Source: Verrucomicrobiales bacterium (lineage in GTDB: Bacteria; Verrucomicrobiota; Verrucomicrobiia; Verrucomicrobiales; DEV007). Taken from it: 7,188 nt of DNA. A program made the translations under genes and the position numbers. Location: contig QIKC01000312.1 in assembly GCA_003232855.1 (NCBI GenBank), positions 1-7,188 on the forward strand, in the 5' to 3' direction. Below are positions 1 through 5,784 of this stretch, one piece after another; within the stretch, counting starts at the first letter, position 1; each line of letters starts with the position of its first letter. The notes under the pieces were generated by a model. That model saw only the letters and a list, made by a program, of their open reading frames with translations. It searched no databases and was not told the DNA's origin.

Positions 1-1030
1 GCGCCTTCATCAGCACATTGCTCTGACCGGAGAGTTCGGAGATCAGAATCACCTGCGAATTCCCCACCGTCTCCGGCTCGATATGCTCGTAACTACGCGC
101 CAACTTCTGCACCGCATTAACGTGCATACCGCCCTTATGCGAAAACGCCGTCCGACCGACATAAGGAGCATGCGCATTGTGGATGTTGTTCCCGAGATCA
201 TCGACAAAATGCGACATCTGGGTCAATTTTGCAATGTCCACGCCCACCTCGACACCCATCTTTATCGACAGGTTGGGCACCGCCGTCGTTAGGTTGCAGT
301 TGCCTGTCCGCTCACCGTAGCCGTTGATCGTACCCTGCACATGTACCGCCCCGGCGCGCACCGCGCTGAGCGCATTGGCGACGCCGACCCCGGTATCATC
401 ATGCGTGTGAATCCCCACCGGAATCTCCAGCGCCGCGATCACCACCGCAGTCATTTCCTCCACCTGATGCGGCATGGTTCCGCCGTTGGTATCGCACAGC
501 ACGACGATTTCCGCTCCACCCTCTTGCGCGGCAAAAAGCGTCGCCATCGCATGCTCGGGGTCATCCTTATAACCGTCGAAAAAGTGCTCCGCGTCATAGA
601 TCACCTCACGCCCCTGCTGTTTGAGATAGCGTGAGGTATCGCGGATCATCGCCCGGTTCTCCTCGACGGTGGTGCGCAAAACTTCCGTCACGTGCAGCTT
701 CCAACTCTTCCCAAAAAAGGTGATCACCGGAGTCTCCGCATCGAGCAAAGTGCGCACCTGCGGGTCATCCTCGACCGCCTTGTCCGCACGACGGGTGCTG
801 CCAAAGGCGGCGATCTTCGCCCGTTTCAAATTCAGCTTCCGGGCCGCAGCGAAAAAATCGACGTCCTTCGGATTCGAACCCGGCCAACCGCCCTCAATAT
901 AATCCACCCCGAATTCGTCGAGCCTCTCCGCGACACGAATTTTGTCCAGAGAGCTGAAAGAAAGGCCTAGCCCCTGCGTGCCATCGCGCAGGGTGGTATC
1001 GTAGATAGCGACTGATTTCGGAGTAGACAT
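1..1030 (-). CDS. cimA: (R)-citramalate synthase, N-terminal 343 residues (3' end outside window)
   Basis: Cytoplasmic enzyme that condenses pyruvate with acetyl-CoA to (R)-citramalate, the entry to the threonine-independent route to isoleucine. The reading starts at the ATG on 1028-1030 (MSTPKSVAIYDTTLRDG) and is open to the window edge. HMGL-like TIM-barrel motifs are all visible: DTTLRDG at residues 11-17, with metal and catalytic residues R15 and D16; HTHDDTG at 208-214, the H-x-H metal ligands; and NGYGERTGN at 236-244. FSHKGGMH at 296-303 and SELSGQSN near the end of the visible part are typical of the CimA (LeuA3-type) branch. So are YIEGGWPGSNPKD, AFGSTRR, FFGKSWKLHVTEV and YDAEHFFDGYKDDPE, which separate it from ordinary isopropylmalate synthase LeuA and from homocitrate synthase. 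Family members run to roughly 520-540 residues, so the C-terminal regulatory (LeuA allosteric) domain lies outside. No Shine-Dalgarno is seen before the ATG; the region there is a run of T. Identity is near certain; substrate preference is inferred from family. Confidence 0.95.
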   Translation of the reverse strand, partial: MSTPKSVAIYDTTLRDGTQGLGLSFSSLDKIRVAERLDEFGVDYIEGGWPGSNPKDVDFFAAARKLNLKRAKIAAFGSTRRADKAVEDDPQVRTLLDAETPVITFFGKSWKLHVTEVLRTTVEENRAMIRDTSRYLKQQGREVIYDAEHFFDGYKDDPEHAMATLFAAQEGGAEIVVLCDTNGGTMPHQVEEMTAVVIAALEIPVGIHTHDDTGVGVANALSAVRAGAVHVQGTINGYGERTGNCNLTTAVPNLSIKMGVEVGVDIAKLTQMSHFVDDLGNNIHNAHAPYVGRTAFSHKGGMHVNAVQKLARSYEHIEPETVGNSQVILISELSGQSNVLMKA

Positions 1031-1259
1031 AAAAAATGGGAACAGAACGTATTGCAACGCTGGCGCTCCGGGGGCGAGGTGTCGAACGGACTATCGATAC
1101 AATACCAAACACCCCCGGCCGCTAGGCTGACGTGTTGATAATCGGGAAAATGCGAATTCGCAGAGGCATCGAGACCGGGAGACTAATCGGCCCGCTGGAG
1201 GCTGACAAGCGTTTTCCAAATGTGAAGCCACGTTTGCGAATGATCCCAAGCCCTGCTAT
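1031..1259. promoter_or_regulatory. Divergent intergenic region between cimA and the glycosyltransferase gene
   Basis: These 229 bases must hold the promoters of the two divergent genes. No clear sigma-70 pair is visible for either. The best minus-strand guess is an extended -10-like TGGTATTGT (complement of 1100-1108) without a convincing -35. The best plus-strand guess is TTGCGA at 1234-1239 with TATATG at 1257-1262, spaced 17 bases; this would place transcription start almost on the glycosyltransferase start codon. The region also holds a 12-base palindrome (1151-1162) and a widely spaced inverted repeat with CCGGGGG at 1068-1074 and CCCCCGG at 1112-1118. No credible small gene is seen. 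The promoter assignments are guesses; the regulatory role follows from the layout. Confidence 0.5.
1151..1162. promoter_or_regulatory. Perfect 12-base palindrome TGCGAATTCGCA, candidate operator
   Basis: The sequence equals its own reverse complement across 12 bases and lies in the middle of the divergent intergenic region, about 120 bases from cimA and 97 from the glycosyltransferase start. TGCGAA recurs at 1235-1240 and 1276-1281. A transcription-factor dimer site is an inference; a single 12-base palindrome can also occur by chance. Confidence 0.3.
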
Positions 1260-1276
1260 ATGCGGGAATCCCGCAT
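1260..1276 (+). promoter_or_regulatory. Perfect 7-bp hairpin overlapping the glycosyltransferase start
   Basis: ATGCGGG (1260-1266) pairs perfectly with CCCGCAT (1270-1276) around an AAT loop. Both candidate start codons touch the stem: the ATG at 1260 is the base of the left arm, and the ATG at 1275-1277 begins in the right arm. The structure could limit translation initiation or serve as a protein-binding dyad at the DNA level. The pairing is seen directly; the function is inferred. Confidence 0.35.
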
Positions 1277-2042
1277 GCGAAAAGCCGTCGTCATCCCAGC
1301 CTATAAAACCGCCGAAACCCTCCCCGAGGTCATCGACGCCCTCCCTGACCGACTCGTCGAAGAGGGGGGAATCGCCATCATCATCAACGATTGCAGCCCC
1401 GACCGCACCGGCGAAGTCGCCGACGACCTGGCCATGCGCCACCGCCACGTCGAGGTCATCCACCACCAGCAAAACCGCGGCTACGGCGGCGCCCTCAAAT
1501 CGGGTCTGGCAAAGGGTTACGAACTCGGCTTCGACATCTTCCCCGTCGTCCACGGCGACGGGCAGTACGCCCCGGATATGGCGATGGATCTCTGCGCCCC
1601 GATCGAAAGAGGCGAGACCGAAATCGTCCAGGGCTCGCGCATGAAAGACGGCGGCGCCCGCGCCGGCGGCATGCCCTACTTCTCCCGCTACCTGCCCAAC
1701 AAAATCCTCACCTCCATGGAAAACCTCGTCTTCGGCACCAACGTCGCCGAATTCCATAGCGGCTACATGATCTTCTCCCGACGGCTGCTGGAGATAGTTC
1801 CCTACCAAAACCTGCAAGACAATTACAACTTCGACGCCGAGATGATGATCATGGCACACATGTGCGACGTGCCCATCGTCGAGCTACCAATCCCCACCCG
1901 CTACGACGAATCGACATCCAGCCTGCGGCCGATCCCCTACGGACTGAACGTGCTGCGCATGATGTGGCGCCACACCCTCGGCCACTACCGGCAACTGCTC
2001 GACGAGCACACCGCCGCCACCGGCCAGTACCATCGTAGTTGA
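1260..2042 (+). CDS. Family 2 glycosyltransferase, DPM1/dolichyl-phosphate-mannose-synthase-like
   Basis: Soluble GT-A fold enzyme of 260 residues, predicted to move a sugar from a nucleotide-sugar donor, possibly onto a polyprenyl-phosphate or a surface-glycan precursor. Motifs in order: VIPAY at residues 11-15; NDCSPDRT at 43-50, the first nucleotide-binding aspartate; NRGYGGALKSGL at 72-83; HGDGQY at 98-103, the metal-binding DxD equivalent in this branch; GSRMKDGG at 125-132; FHSGYMIFSR at 165-174; NFDAEMM at 190-196; and PIPTRYDESTSS near 211-221. These match the DPM/DPG-synthase-like GT2 group. No membrane segment follows, so it lacks the C-terminal anchor of many polyprenyl-phosphate transferases. 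Two starts are possible: ATG 1260, or ATG 1275 (MRKAVVIPAY), which fits the family N-terminus better. The extra five residues carry no motif. It stands alone on the plus strand and converges on the lipase gene 26 bases on. Acceptor and sugar cannot be told from sequence. Confidence 0.88.
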   Translation: MRESRMRKAVVIPAYKTAETLPEVIDALPDRLVEEGGIAIIINDCSPDRTGEVADDLAMRHRHVEVIHHQQNRGYGGALKSGLAKGYELGFDIFPVVHGDGQYAPDMAMDLCAPIERGETEIVQGSRMKDGGARAGGMPYFSRYLPNKILTSMENLVFGTNVAEFHSGYMIFSRRLLEIVPYQNLQDNYNFDAEMMIMAHMCDVPIVELPIPTRYDESTSSLRPIPYGLNVLRMMWRHTLGHYRQLLDEHTAATGQYHRS

Positions 2043-2068
2043 CGCTTCCAGCGGCAGATCCCCCGCAC

Positions 2069-3484
2069 CTATTTCTCTAACAAGTGCAAACGCATAACGC
2101 GCAGCACTTCAGTAATCGTCTCCTCGTCGTCATAAGCTCCGTGACTTGAGCGAACGAAAGCCTCCGATCGAACCCCCGGCAAATGCGCGCTCTCATACTT
2201 GACGAATCCATCGTTCGATAGCTCCTCCGGGTCATGCTTGAAATGATCGGCGATCACCGAGTGAAACGGCAAATCCGCAGGGATCGGAACGCTGCGCAAG
2301 GCGAGAATGAAGGGCGACCCGGTGCGCATGTTATCGATGCTGTTGGCCAGCGTCCCCGGCCGCTCCCTGTCCTGCGGTGGCGACACCACCAGCGACATCA
2401 GTCCATCGGTCACCGTCTTTGGCAAACGCACTAGCGAGGAGAGCAGTCGCCCTCCCCGCCCCCCTGCCGCATCACTCCCGTGATGCGGGGCGGCGATGAA
2501 CACCGCCCGGGAAATGTAGTGCTGCCGCTCGAAAAACACCGTCTTGCGAACCAGCACTTCGTGCTCGGCGGACAGCTCCAATCCCGCCAGCGAAGGCATG
2601 CCCGCAGGCAGAAACGCCTCGCCACTGTCCTTCAGTTGCATCTCTGCGATCAGAGCGCCCATGCTGTGGCCGACGATCAGACAGCGCTTCATGGCCGGAT
2701 TTTCGCCACGCGGATTATACGTAGCCTGCATCTGCTGCAGGGACTCGCGCAGCCGCATTGCCGAATACGCGATGGGCATGCCACTCGGATAGGAGAAGAA
2801 CCAGAACTGGTATCCCCCCCGCAACGCCGAGTCGGCGCGCGCCTCGTTGACCAGTTGTCGCCACACCCCAGGGCTCGATTTGAGGCCGTGAACGAACACC
2901 ACAGGAACCTTGTCCGTATCGACTGCCTGCATCCGATAGAGCCCTGTCTCTTCGAAAAAATGTTCACCACTCAGCAACCCGCGCAAGCCGAGAAAAGGCT
3001 GCCGGTTCTGACTCCTCAAATAAGCGAGCGGCGCAGTATAATCGACCCCCAGGACGACCCGTCGCCCGCCGATCCGCACCACGTTCTCATCCAGCGTATC
3101 GAAAAGTTCAAGCCGGTGCCCGCCGCGACCATCCCCGACACGCACCGCCGTGACCGGCATCGCGGTTCCCAGGCGCGACACGAAGGCTTGCCCCTCAGAA
3201 GCACCGCGATAGAGCACCGCCGGCGCGCCCTCGCCCGAACGCCCTACCCATCGGGCAAAACCCCGCCGCCGCACATCAGAAGCCGGGATCAAGCGGTCGT
3301 AATCGGCCAAATCGACCCCCGGCCGCCCGCGCCACACCACCGCCGCTCCCTGATGGCCCGACGCGCTCTGTGCCACCTCGCGCAACAGTTTCTCATGCTC
3401 CGAGGGCGCCGAGCAGCCCAGCATCCCAAGCACACAAACGAGCACCGCAAAGCGCGACATCAGGAGGCAGCCCAAACGATTCAT
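2069..3484 (-). CDS. Probable lipoprotein, alpha/beta-hydrolase lipase/esterase
   Basis: Predicted envelope-anchored serine hydrolase acting on an ester or lipid substrate. From ATG 3484 it is 471 residues. A hydrophobic stretch at 9-23 ends in MLGC at 21-24, a plausible lipobox with C24 lipidated. Residues 25-190 form an N-terminal region I cannot assign. The hydrolase domain follows: VVFVHG with the oxyanion site at 195-200; YQFWFFSYPSG at 225-235; GHSMG at 272-276 with nucleophile S274; AAPHHGS at 331-337; SNDGFVKYESAHLPG from 423 with likely acid D425; and SSHGAYDDEETI from 446 with catalytic H448. This order is typical of a family of uncharacterised bacterial lipase-like proteins. The frame stays open to a GTG at 3523, and ATG 3460 (MSRFAVLV) would give a shorter signal peptide; no ribosome site decides. 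The gene lies 60 bases after the SET gene on the same strand. Fold and triad are well supported; substrate is unknown. Confidence 0.85.
   Translation of the reverse strand: MNRLGCLLMSRFAVLVCVLGMLGCSAPSEHEKLLREVAQSASGHQGAAVVWRGRPGVDLADYDRLIPASDVRRRGFARWVGRSGEGAPAVLYRGASEGQAFVSRLGTAMPVTAVRVGDGRGGHRLELFDTLDENVVRIGGRRVVLGVDYTAPLAYLRSQNRQPFLGLRGLLSGEHFFEETGLYRMQAVDTDKVPVVFVHGLKSSPGVWRQLVNEARADSALRGGYQFWFFSYPSGMPIAYSAMRLRESLQQMQATYNPRGENPAMKRCLIVGHSMGALIAEMQLKDSGEAFLPAGMPSLAGLELSAEHEVLVRKTVFFERQHYISRAVFIAAPHHGSDAAGGRGGRLLSSLVRLPKTVTDGLMSLVVSPPQDRERPGTLANSIDNMRTGSPFILALRSVPIPADLPFHSVIADHFKHDPEELSNDGFVKYESAHLPGVRSEAFVRSSHGAYDDEETITEVLRVMRLHLLEK
2467..2488. repeat. Perfect 9-bp inverted repeat with 4-base loop inside the lipase gene
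   Basis: CCGCATCAC (2467-2475) and GTGATGCGG (2480-2488) are exact reverse complements around TCCC. The stem lies where the gene codes for the conserved H-H-G-S-D-A-A segment after the nucleophile, so coding constraint and high GC may explain it. It is not followed by a T-run on either strand, so it does not look like a terminator. Confidence 0.45.
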
Positions 3485-3544
3485 CGTTCGAGAACATAGG
3501 GCAAACTGGCAAACGACGCACACGTTCTATCAGCGCGCGCCCCC

Positions 3545-4105
3545 CTACCCCTTCGCCGATTTTTTCGCCCGCTCCTTGGCCGCCTTCTTTTCCTTTTTGG
3601 CCGCCTTTTTCTTCAGCTTACGCTTGAGCTCCGGCCAGTAGTCCTCTCCGACGATGTACCCCACACAACGCTTGCTGCCGCAGAGACAGGGATGGCTTTC
3701 ATAGTCCTCGGTATCAAACCCGTAGTTAAAAGTCAGCTCCTCACCTTTCTCGATCTGATCCAGAGCGACCAGCCAAACTCGCAGATCATCGTCGATCTGC
3801 GCTTCGCAATTCGGCGCACAGGAATGGTTGACTAGGCGCGCCGTGTTCCACTCCACATCGCCATCCAAATCCCACTCGTCATCGAGAGTAAACAGGTAGA
3901 CCTGCGCGCCACCAGACTCCTGTGCCTCGTCGAACAGAGCGTTGCCACGGCGATCGGACTCCACCTTATCGATCCGTTCGCCGAGGTACTCGATGACCTC
4001 GGTTCCCTCGGGAATATCACAGGTGGCGAACATTCCCCGCCCGTGAACTACGGAGCCCTTCACTGCGGCCCATTCCGAGGTAGTCGGCTTCTTTGTTTTG
4101 CCCAT
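3545..4105 (-). CDS. Small SET-domain protein-lysine methyltransferase with post-SET zinc motif and basic tail
   Basis: Predicted to transfer a methyl group from S-adenosylmethionine to lysine side chains of a protein. The 186 residues hold an almost minimal SET domain. It has VVHGRGMFA at 19-27 (SAM-binding N-terminus), IPEGTEVIEYLGE at 31-43, RLVNHSCAPNC at 90-100 with the pseudoknot motif NHSC at 93-96, and GEELTFNYGF at 121-130 with likely catalytic Y128. A post-SET C-x-C-x4-C follows at C140, C142 and C147; together with C96 this could bind zinc as in eukaryotic SET enzymes. Residues 161-186 are a tail of 13 lysines and 2 arginines in 26 residues, mixed with alanine, like histone H1 or bacterial H1-like proteins. 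That suggests nucleic-acid contact or self-methylation (inference). Start is the only near ATG; no Shine-Dalgarno is evident. It sits between the repeat protein and the lipase on the same strand. Target unknown. Confidence 0.93.
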   Translation of the reverse strand: MGKTKKPTTSEWAAVKGSVVHGRGMFATCDIPEGTEVIEYLGERIDKVESDRRGNALFDEAQESGGAQVYLFTLDDEWDLDGDVEWNTARLVNHSCAPNCEAQIDDDLRVWLVALDQIEKGEELTFNYGFDTEDYESHPCLCGSKRCVGYIVGEDYWPELKRKLKKKAAKKEKKAAKERAKKSAKG

Positions 4106-4256
4106 AACCCGGCTTCAATATCATCACCCCGCCACGGTTCAAGCGCAGAGTTCACTACGCCGACGAGCACAACCGACCGACTTCCCTGCTTACGATGTTT
4201 TTTTGACAGACGTGGCGGAGCTTTGCAAGCTCCTCAGCCTTTGTATAAGGATAAAA
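4106..4256 (-). other. 151-base intergenic region before the SET gene
   Basis: This gap between the repeat protein and the SET gene holds no credible open frame. It contains a perfect 7-bp hairpin at 4217-4233, a run of seven T at 4198-4204, and an 8-base inverted repeat with arms CCGCCACG at 4129-4136 and CGTGGCGG at 4211-4218. I see no convincing minus-strand promoter for the SET gene. The plus strand carries a lone TTGACA at 4203-4208 with no matching -10. Confidence 0.5.
4217..4233 (-). terminator. Small perfect hairpin after the repeat-protein stop, weak terminator candidate
   Basis: GGAGCTT (4217-4223) pairs with AAGCTCC (4227-4233) around TGC, about 24 bases downstream of the TAG of the minus-strand repeat-protein gene. 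In the transcribed direction it is followed by GC-rich sequence and then a run of A rather than U, so it lacks the U-tract of a classic intrinsic terminator. It may end transcription partially, protect the mRNA 3' end, or do nothing. Confidence 0.3.
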
Positions 4257-5729
4257 CTAGAACCGCCGACGCCGTCTCGAATCATTCGCTCGCTGCAACT
4301 GCTCCGGGCTCATCTCGATCAGCTCGCTCTTCTGCGCATCGCTCAAAGTATCGCTGGAACCGAGATAATCGAGCGCCGCCTCGCGATCATCGCTCAACCA
4401 ACGCTGGGTTTCCTTGTACACCTGCTCACTCCGCATCTCCGGCTCCGAAATCGCATCAGCCCAGGCCACTGCGGTCTCGGGCACATCGCGCAGTGCTCGC
4501 TCGTTCAACATCGTCACGATCCCGCGATCCTTAGCGACACCGGCGGGTTGCTCCCCGAGCCAGGCCGAAGCGGCGCCCGGATCGCTGTCCATCCACGCGT
4601 TGATCACGCCCCCGGTGGCGCGGGTCTTGCCCTCCCCCTCGTCCTGCCCAGCCAACCAATCCGCTGCGGCAGCCGCCGATTCGCCATCCCGCCTCGCCCA
4701 ATGCCCCGCGACATCCGGCAGCAGCCCATCCCTCTCGGCGGCGTCGGTGATCTCCTCCAAATAGGAGGTCGCCCCATCCGGATCACTAAAAGCCCACCCC
4801 TGCATGGCCTCCCCGAGCGCCGCGCTACGCTCGCCCCCCTCCAAGCTCGTCGCCCACGCCACCGCCGCCGCAGGATCGGTGCGCGCCCACTGATCGGCGA
4901 CCGATTTCAACACATCGCGCCGATCCCCCTCCGGCAAGCCCATCGCCACCGTCGCCGCATTGCTCGGGTCATCCGTGGCCAAGCGCTCAATCACTGTCTC
5001 CAGCGCCTCCCCACGCACATCGTCGGGCAGGCCCTTCGCCCACTCCAGCGCCGCGGCGGGATCTTGCCGCGCCCATTCCGAAGCGACACTGGCCGTCGTC
5101 CGCCGCATCTGCCAATCGTTTCCCCCCTCCTCCAAAACGGTTCCCACCAGATACTCGCCAGCCGCCTTGGGATCCTTCGCCGCCCAAGTGCGGAGGACGG
5201 AAGACGTCCCCATCATCCGCTCGAAGCCGCTAGATCCGGCCACGAAGTCCAACGCCTTCTGCGGACTGATCTCCGCATACCGCGCCATCAACAAACTCGC
5301 GCTCATGAACATATCCATCCCACGGGGCATCCCGCGAACCTCGCCCAGCGCCACTTCGATCCCCGAGGCATCCAGCCGCCGCACCAACTTCAGCAACGCC
5401 TCCATCCGCTCCATCTGCCCGGGCGCGCCAAACACCGCCTTCAAAGCCGCTTCGACATTTCCCTCTTCCAACAACTGCAATGCCCGCTGTGCCAGAGTCC
5501 CCTCCCCATCTTCCGATAAAACATCGGCGTCACCAACGGCCGCCGTTGTCCCACTTCCCCGCTCTCCCCCACCACCCAGCGCGCTCGCCCCCGAACCTCC
5601 GCCAACACCCTCTCCCGATGTCGAATCCGGTGCTGATCGCCCGCCCCCTCCTTGCCTGCCGATGACATAACCGAAGGCCACACCGAAAAATAGAGCGACT
5701 GCCACCGACACCAAAGACGAAGTCTTCAT
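4257..5729 (-). CDS. Membrane-anchored alpha-solenoid-like protein with about ten W-A-x-x-D-P repeats
   Basis: Function unrecognised. The 490 residues start with a short basic end (K3 missing, K2 only) and a hydrophobic segment at about 5-23, an uncleaved signal anchor or a signal peptide. A Gly/Ser-rich linker follows at 26-65. From about 149 to 456 there are some ten units with the theme [polar]-W-A-x-x-D-P-x-A-A, followed by a helix and a turn with L-P or G-G. They begin near residues 149, 181, 218, 249, 280, 311, 343, 378, 411 and 443, so the commonest spacing is 31. Units 1, 4 and 9 lack the tryptophan. Such units probably form helical hairpins stacked into a scaffold facing the periplasm (inference). 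The chain ends in five arginines and a phenylalanine. I associate proteins of this style mainly with Verrucomicrobiota. The start ATG lies 55 bases after the kinase stop, with only a weak TAGG as ribosome site; co-transcription is possible. Confidence 0.88.
   Translation of the reverse strand: MKTSSLVSVAVALFFGVAFGYVIGRQGGGGRSAPDSTSGEGVGGGSGASALGGGGERGSGTTAAVGDADVLSEDGEGTLAQRALQLLEEGNVEAALKAVFGAPGQMERMEALLKLVRRLDASGIEVALGEVRGMPRGMDMFMSASLLMARYAEISPQKALDFVAGSSGFERMMGTSSVLRTWAAKDPKAAGEYLVGTVLEEGGNDWQMRRTTASVASEWARQDPAAALEWAKGLPDDVRGEALETVIERLATDDPSNAATVAMGLPEGDRRDVLKSVADQWARTDPAAAVAWATSLEGGERSAALGEAMQGWAFSDPDGATSYLEEITDAAERDGLLPDVAGHWARRDGESAAAAADWLAGQDEGEGKTRATGGVINAWMDSDPGAASAWLGEQPAGVAKDRGIVTMLNERALRDVPETAVAWADAISEPEMRSEQVYKETQRWLSDDREAALDYLGSSDTLSDAQKSELIEMSPEQLQRANDSRRRRRF
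4362..5285 (-). repeat. Coding tandem array of about ten 31-37-residue units
   Basis: This is the part of the repeat-protein gene that codes for residues 149-456. Units are similar in protein (W-A-x-x-D-P-x-A-A core) but diverged in DNA, so the array looks old rather than a recent slippage product. Offsets between successive units are 32, 37, 31, 31, 31, 32, 35, 33 and 32 residues, with the middle units the most regular. Confidence 0.8.
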
Positions 5730-5784
5730 GCCGACAACCTACCCACATGTCAGGACAAAGGTAAAGCCAGTTCGTCGAATTCCC

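Noticed and set aside
894..1112. Minus-strand open frame of 72 codons overlapping the cimA start
   Set aside because: It is out of frame with cimA, has no motif, and the cimA frame across the same bases encodes the conserved DTTLRDG active-site segment.
1132..1644. Plus-strand open frame of 170 codons starting in the divergent intergenic region
   Set aside because: It runs in another frame through the glycosyltransferase gene, has Ser/Pro/Thr-rich composition, and its part before 1260 shows no leader-peptide signature.
1122..1859. Minus-strand open frame of 245 codons
   Set aside because: It mirrors the glycosyltransferase gene, whose GT2 motifs are clear. The Asp/Val/Gly-rich product is typical of antisense reading.
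2043..2068. Possible shared terminator between the convergent glycosyltransferase and lipase genes
   Set aside because: The 26 bases contain no inverted repeat with an adjoining T-run on either strand.
2480..3499. Plus-strand open frame of 339 codons
   Set aside because: It is antisense to the lipase gene, which has a full catalytic triad and lipoprotein signal. The plus-strand product is low-complexity Arg/His/Pro-rich and has no recognisable domain.
4203..4208. Perfect TTGACA on the plus strand
   Set aside because: No -10 element stands 16-18 bases downstream, and the only thing it would drive is antisense RNA into the repeat-protein gene.
4098..5519. Plus-strand open frame of 473 codons
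   Set aside because: It lies antisense to the repeat-protein gene and into the SET start. Its product is rich in Arg, His, Pro and Leu without any motif, as expected from reading the reverse of GC-rich Ala/Gly/Asp codons.
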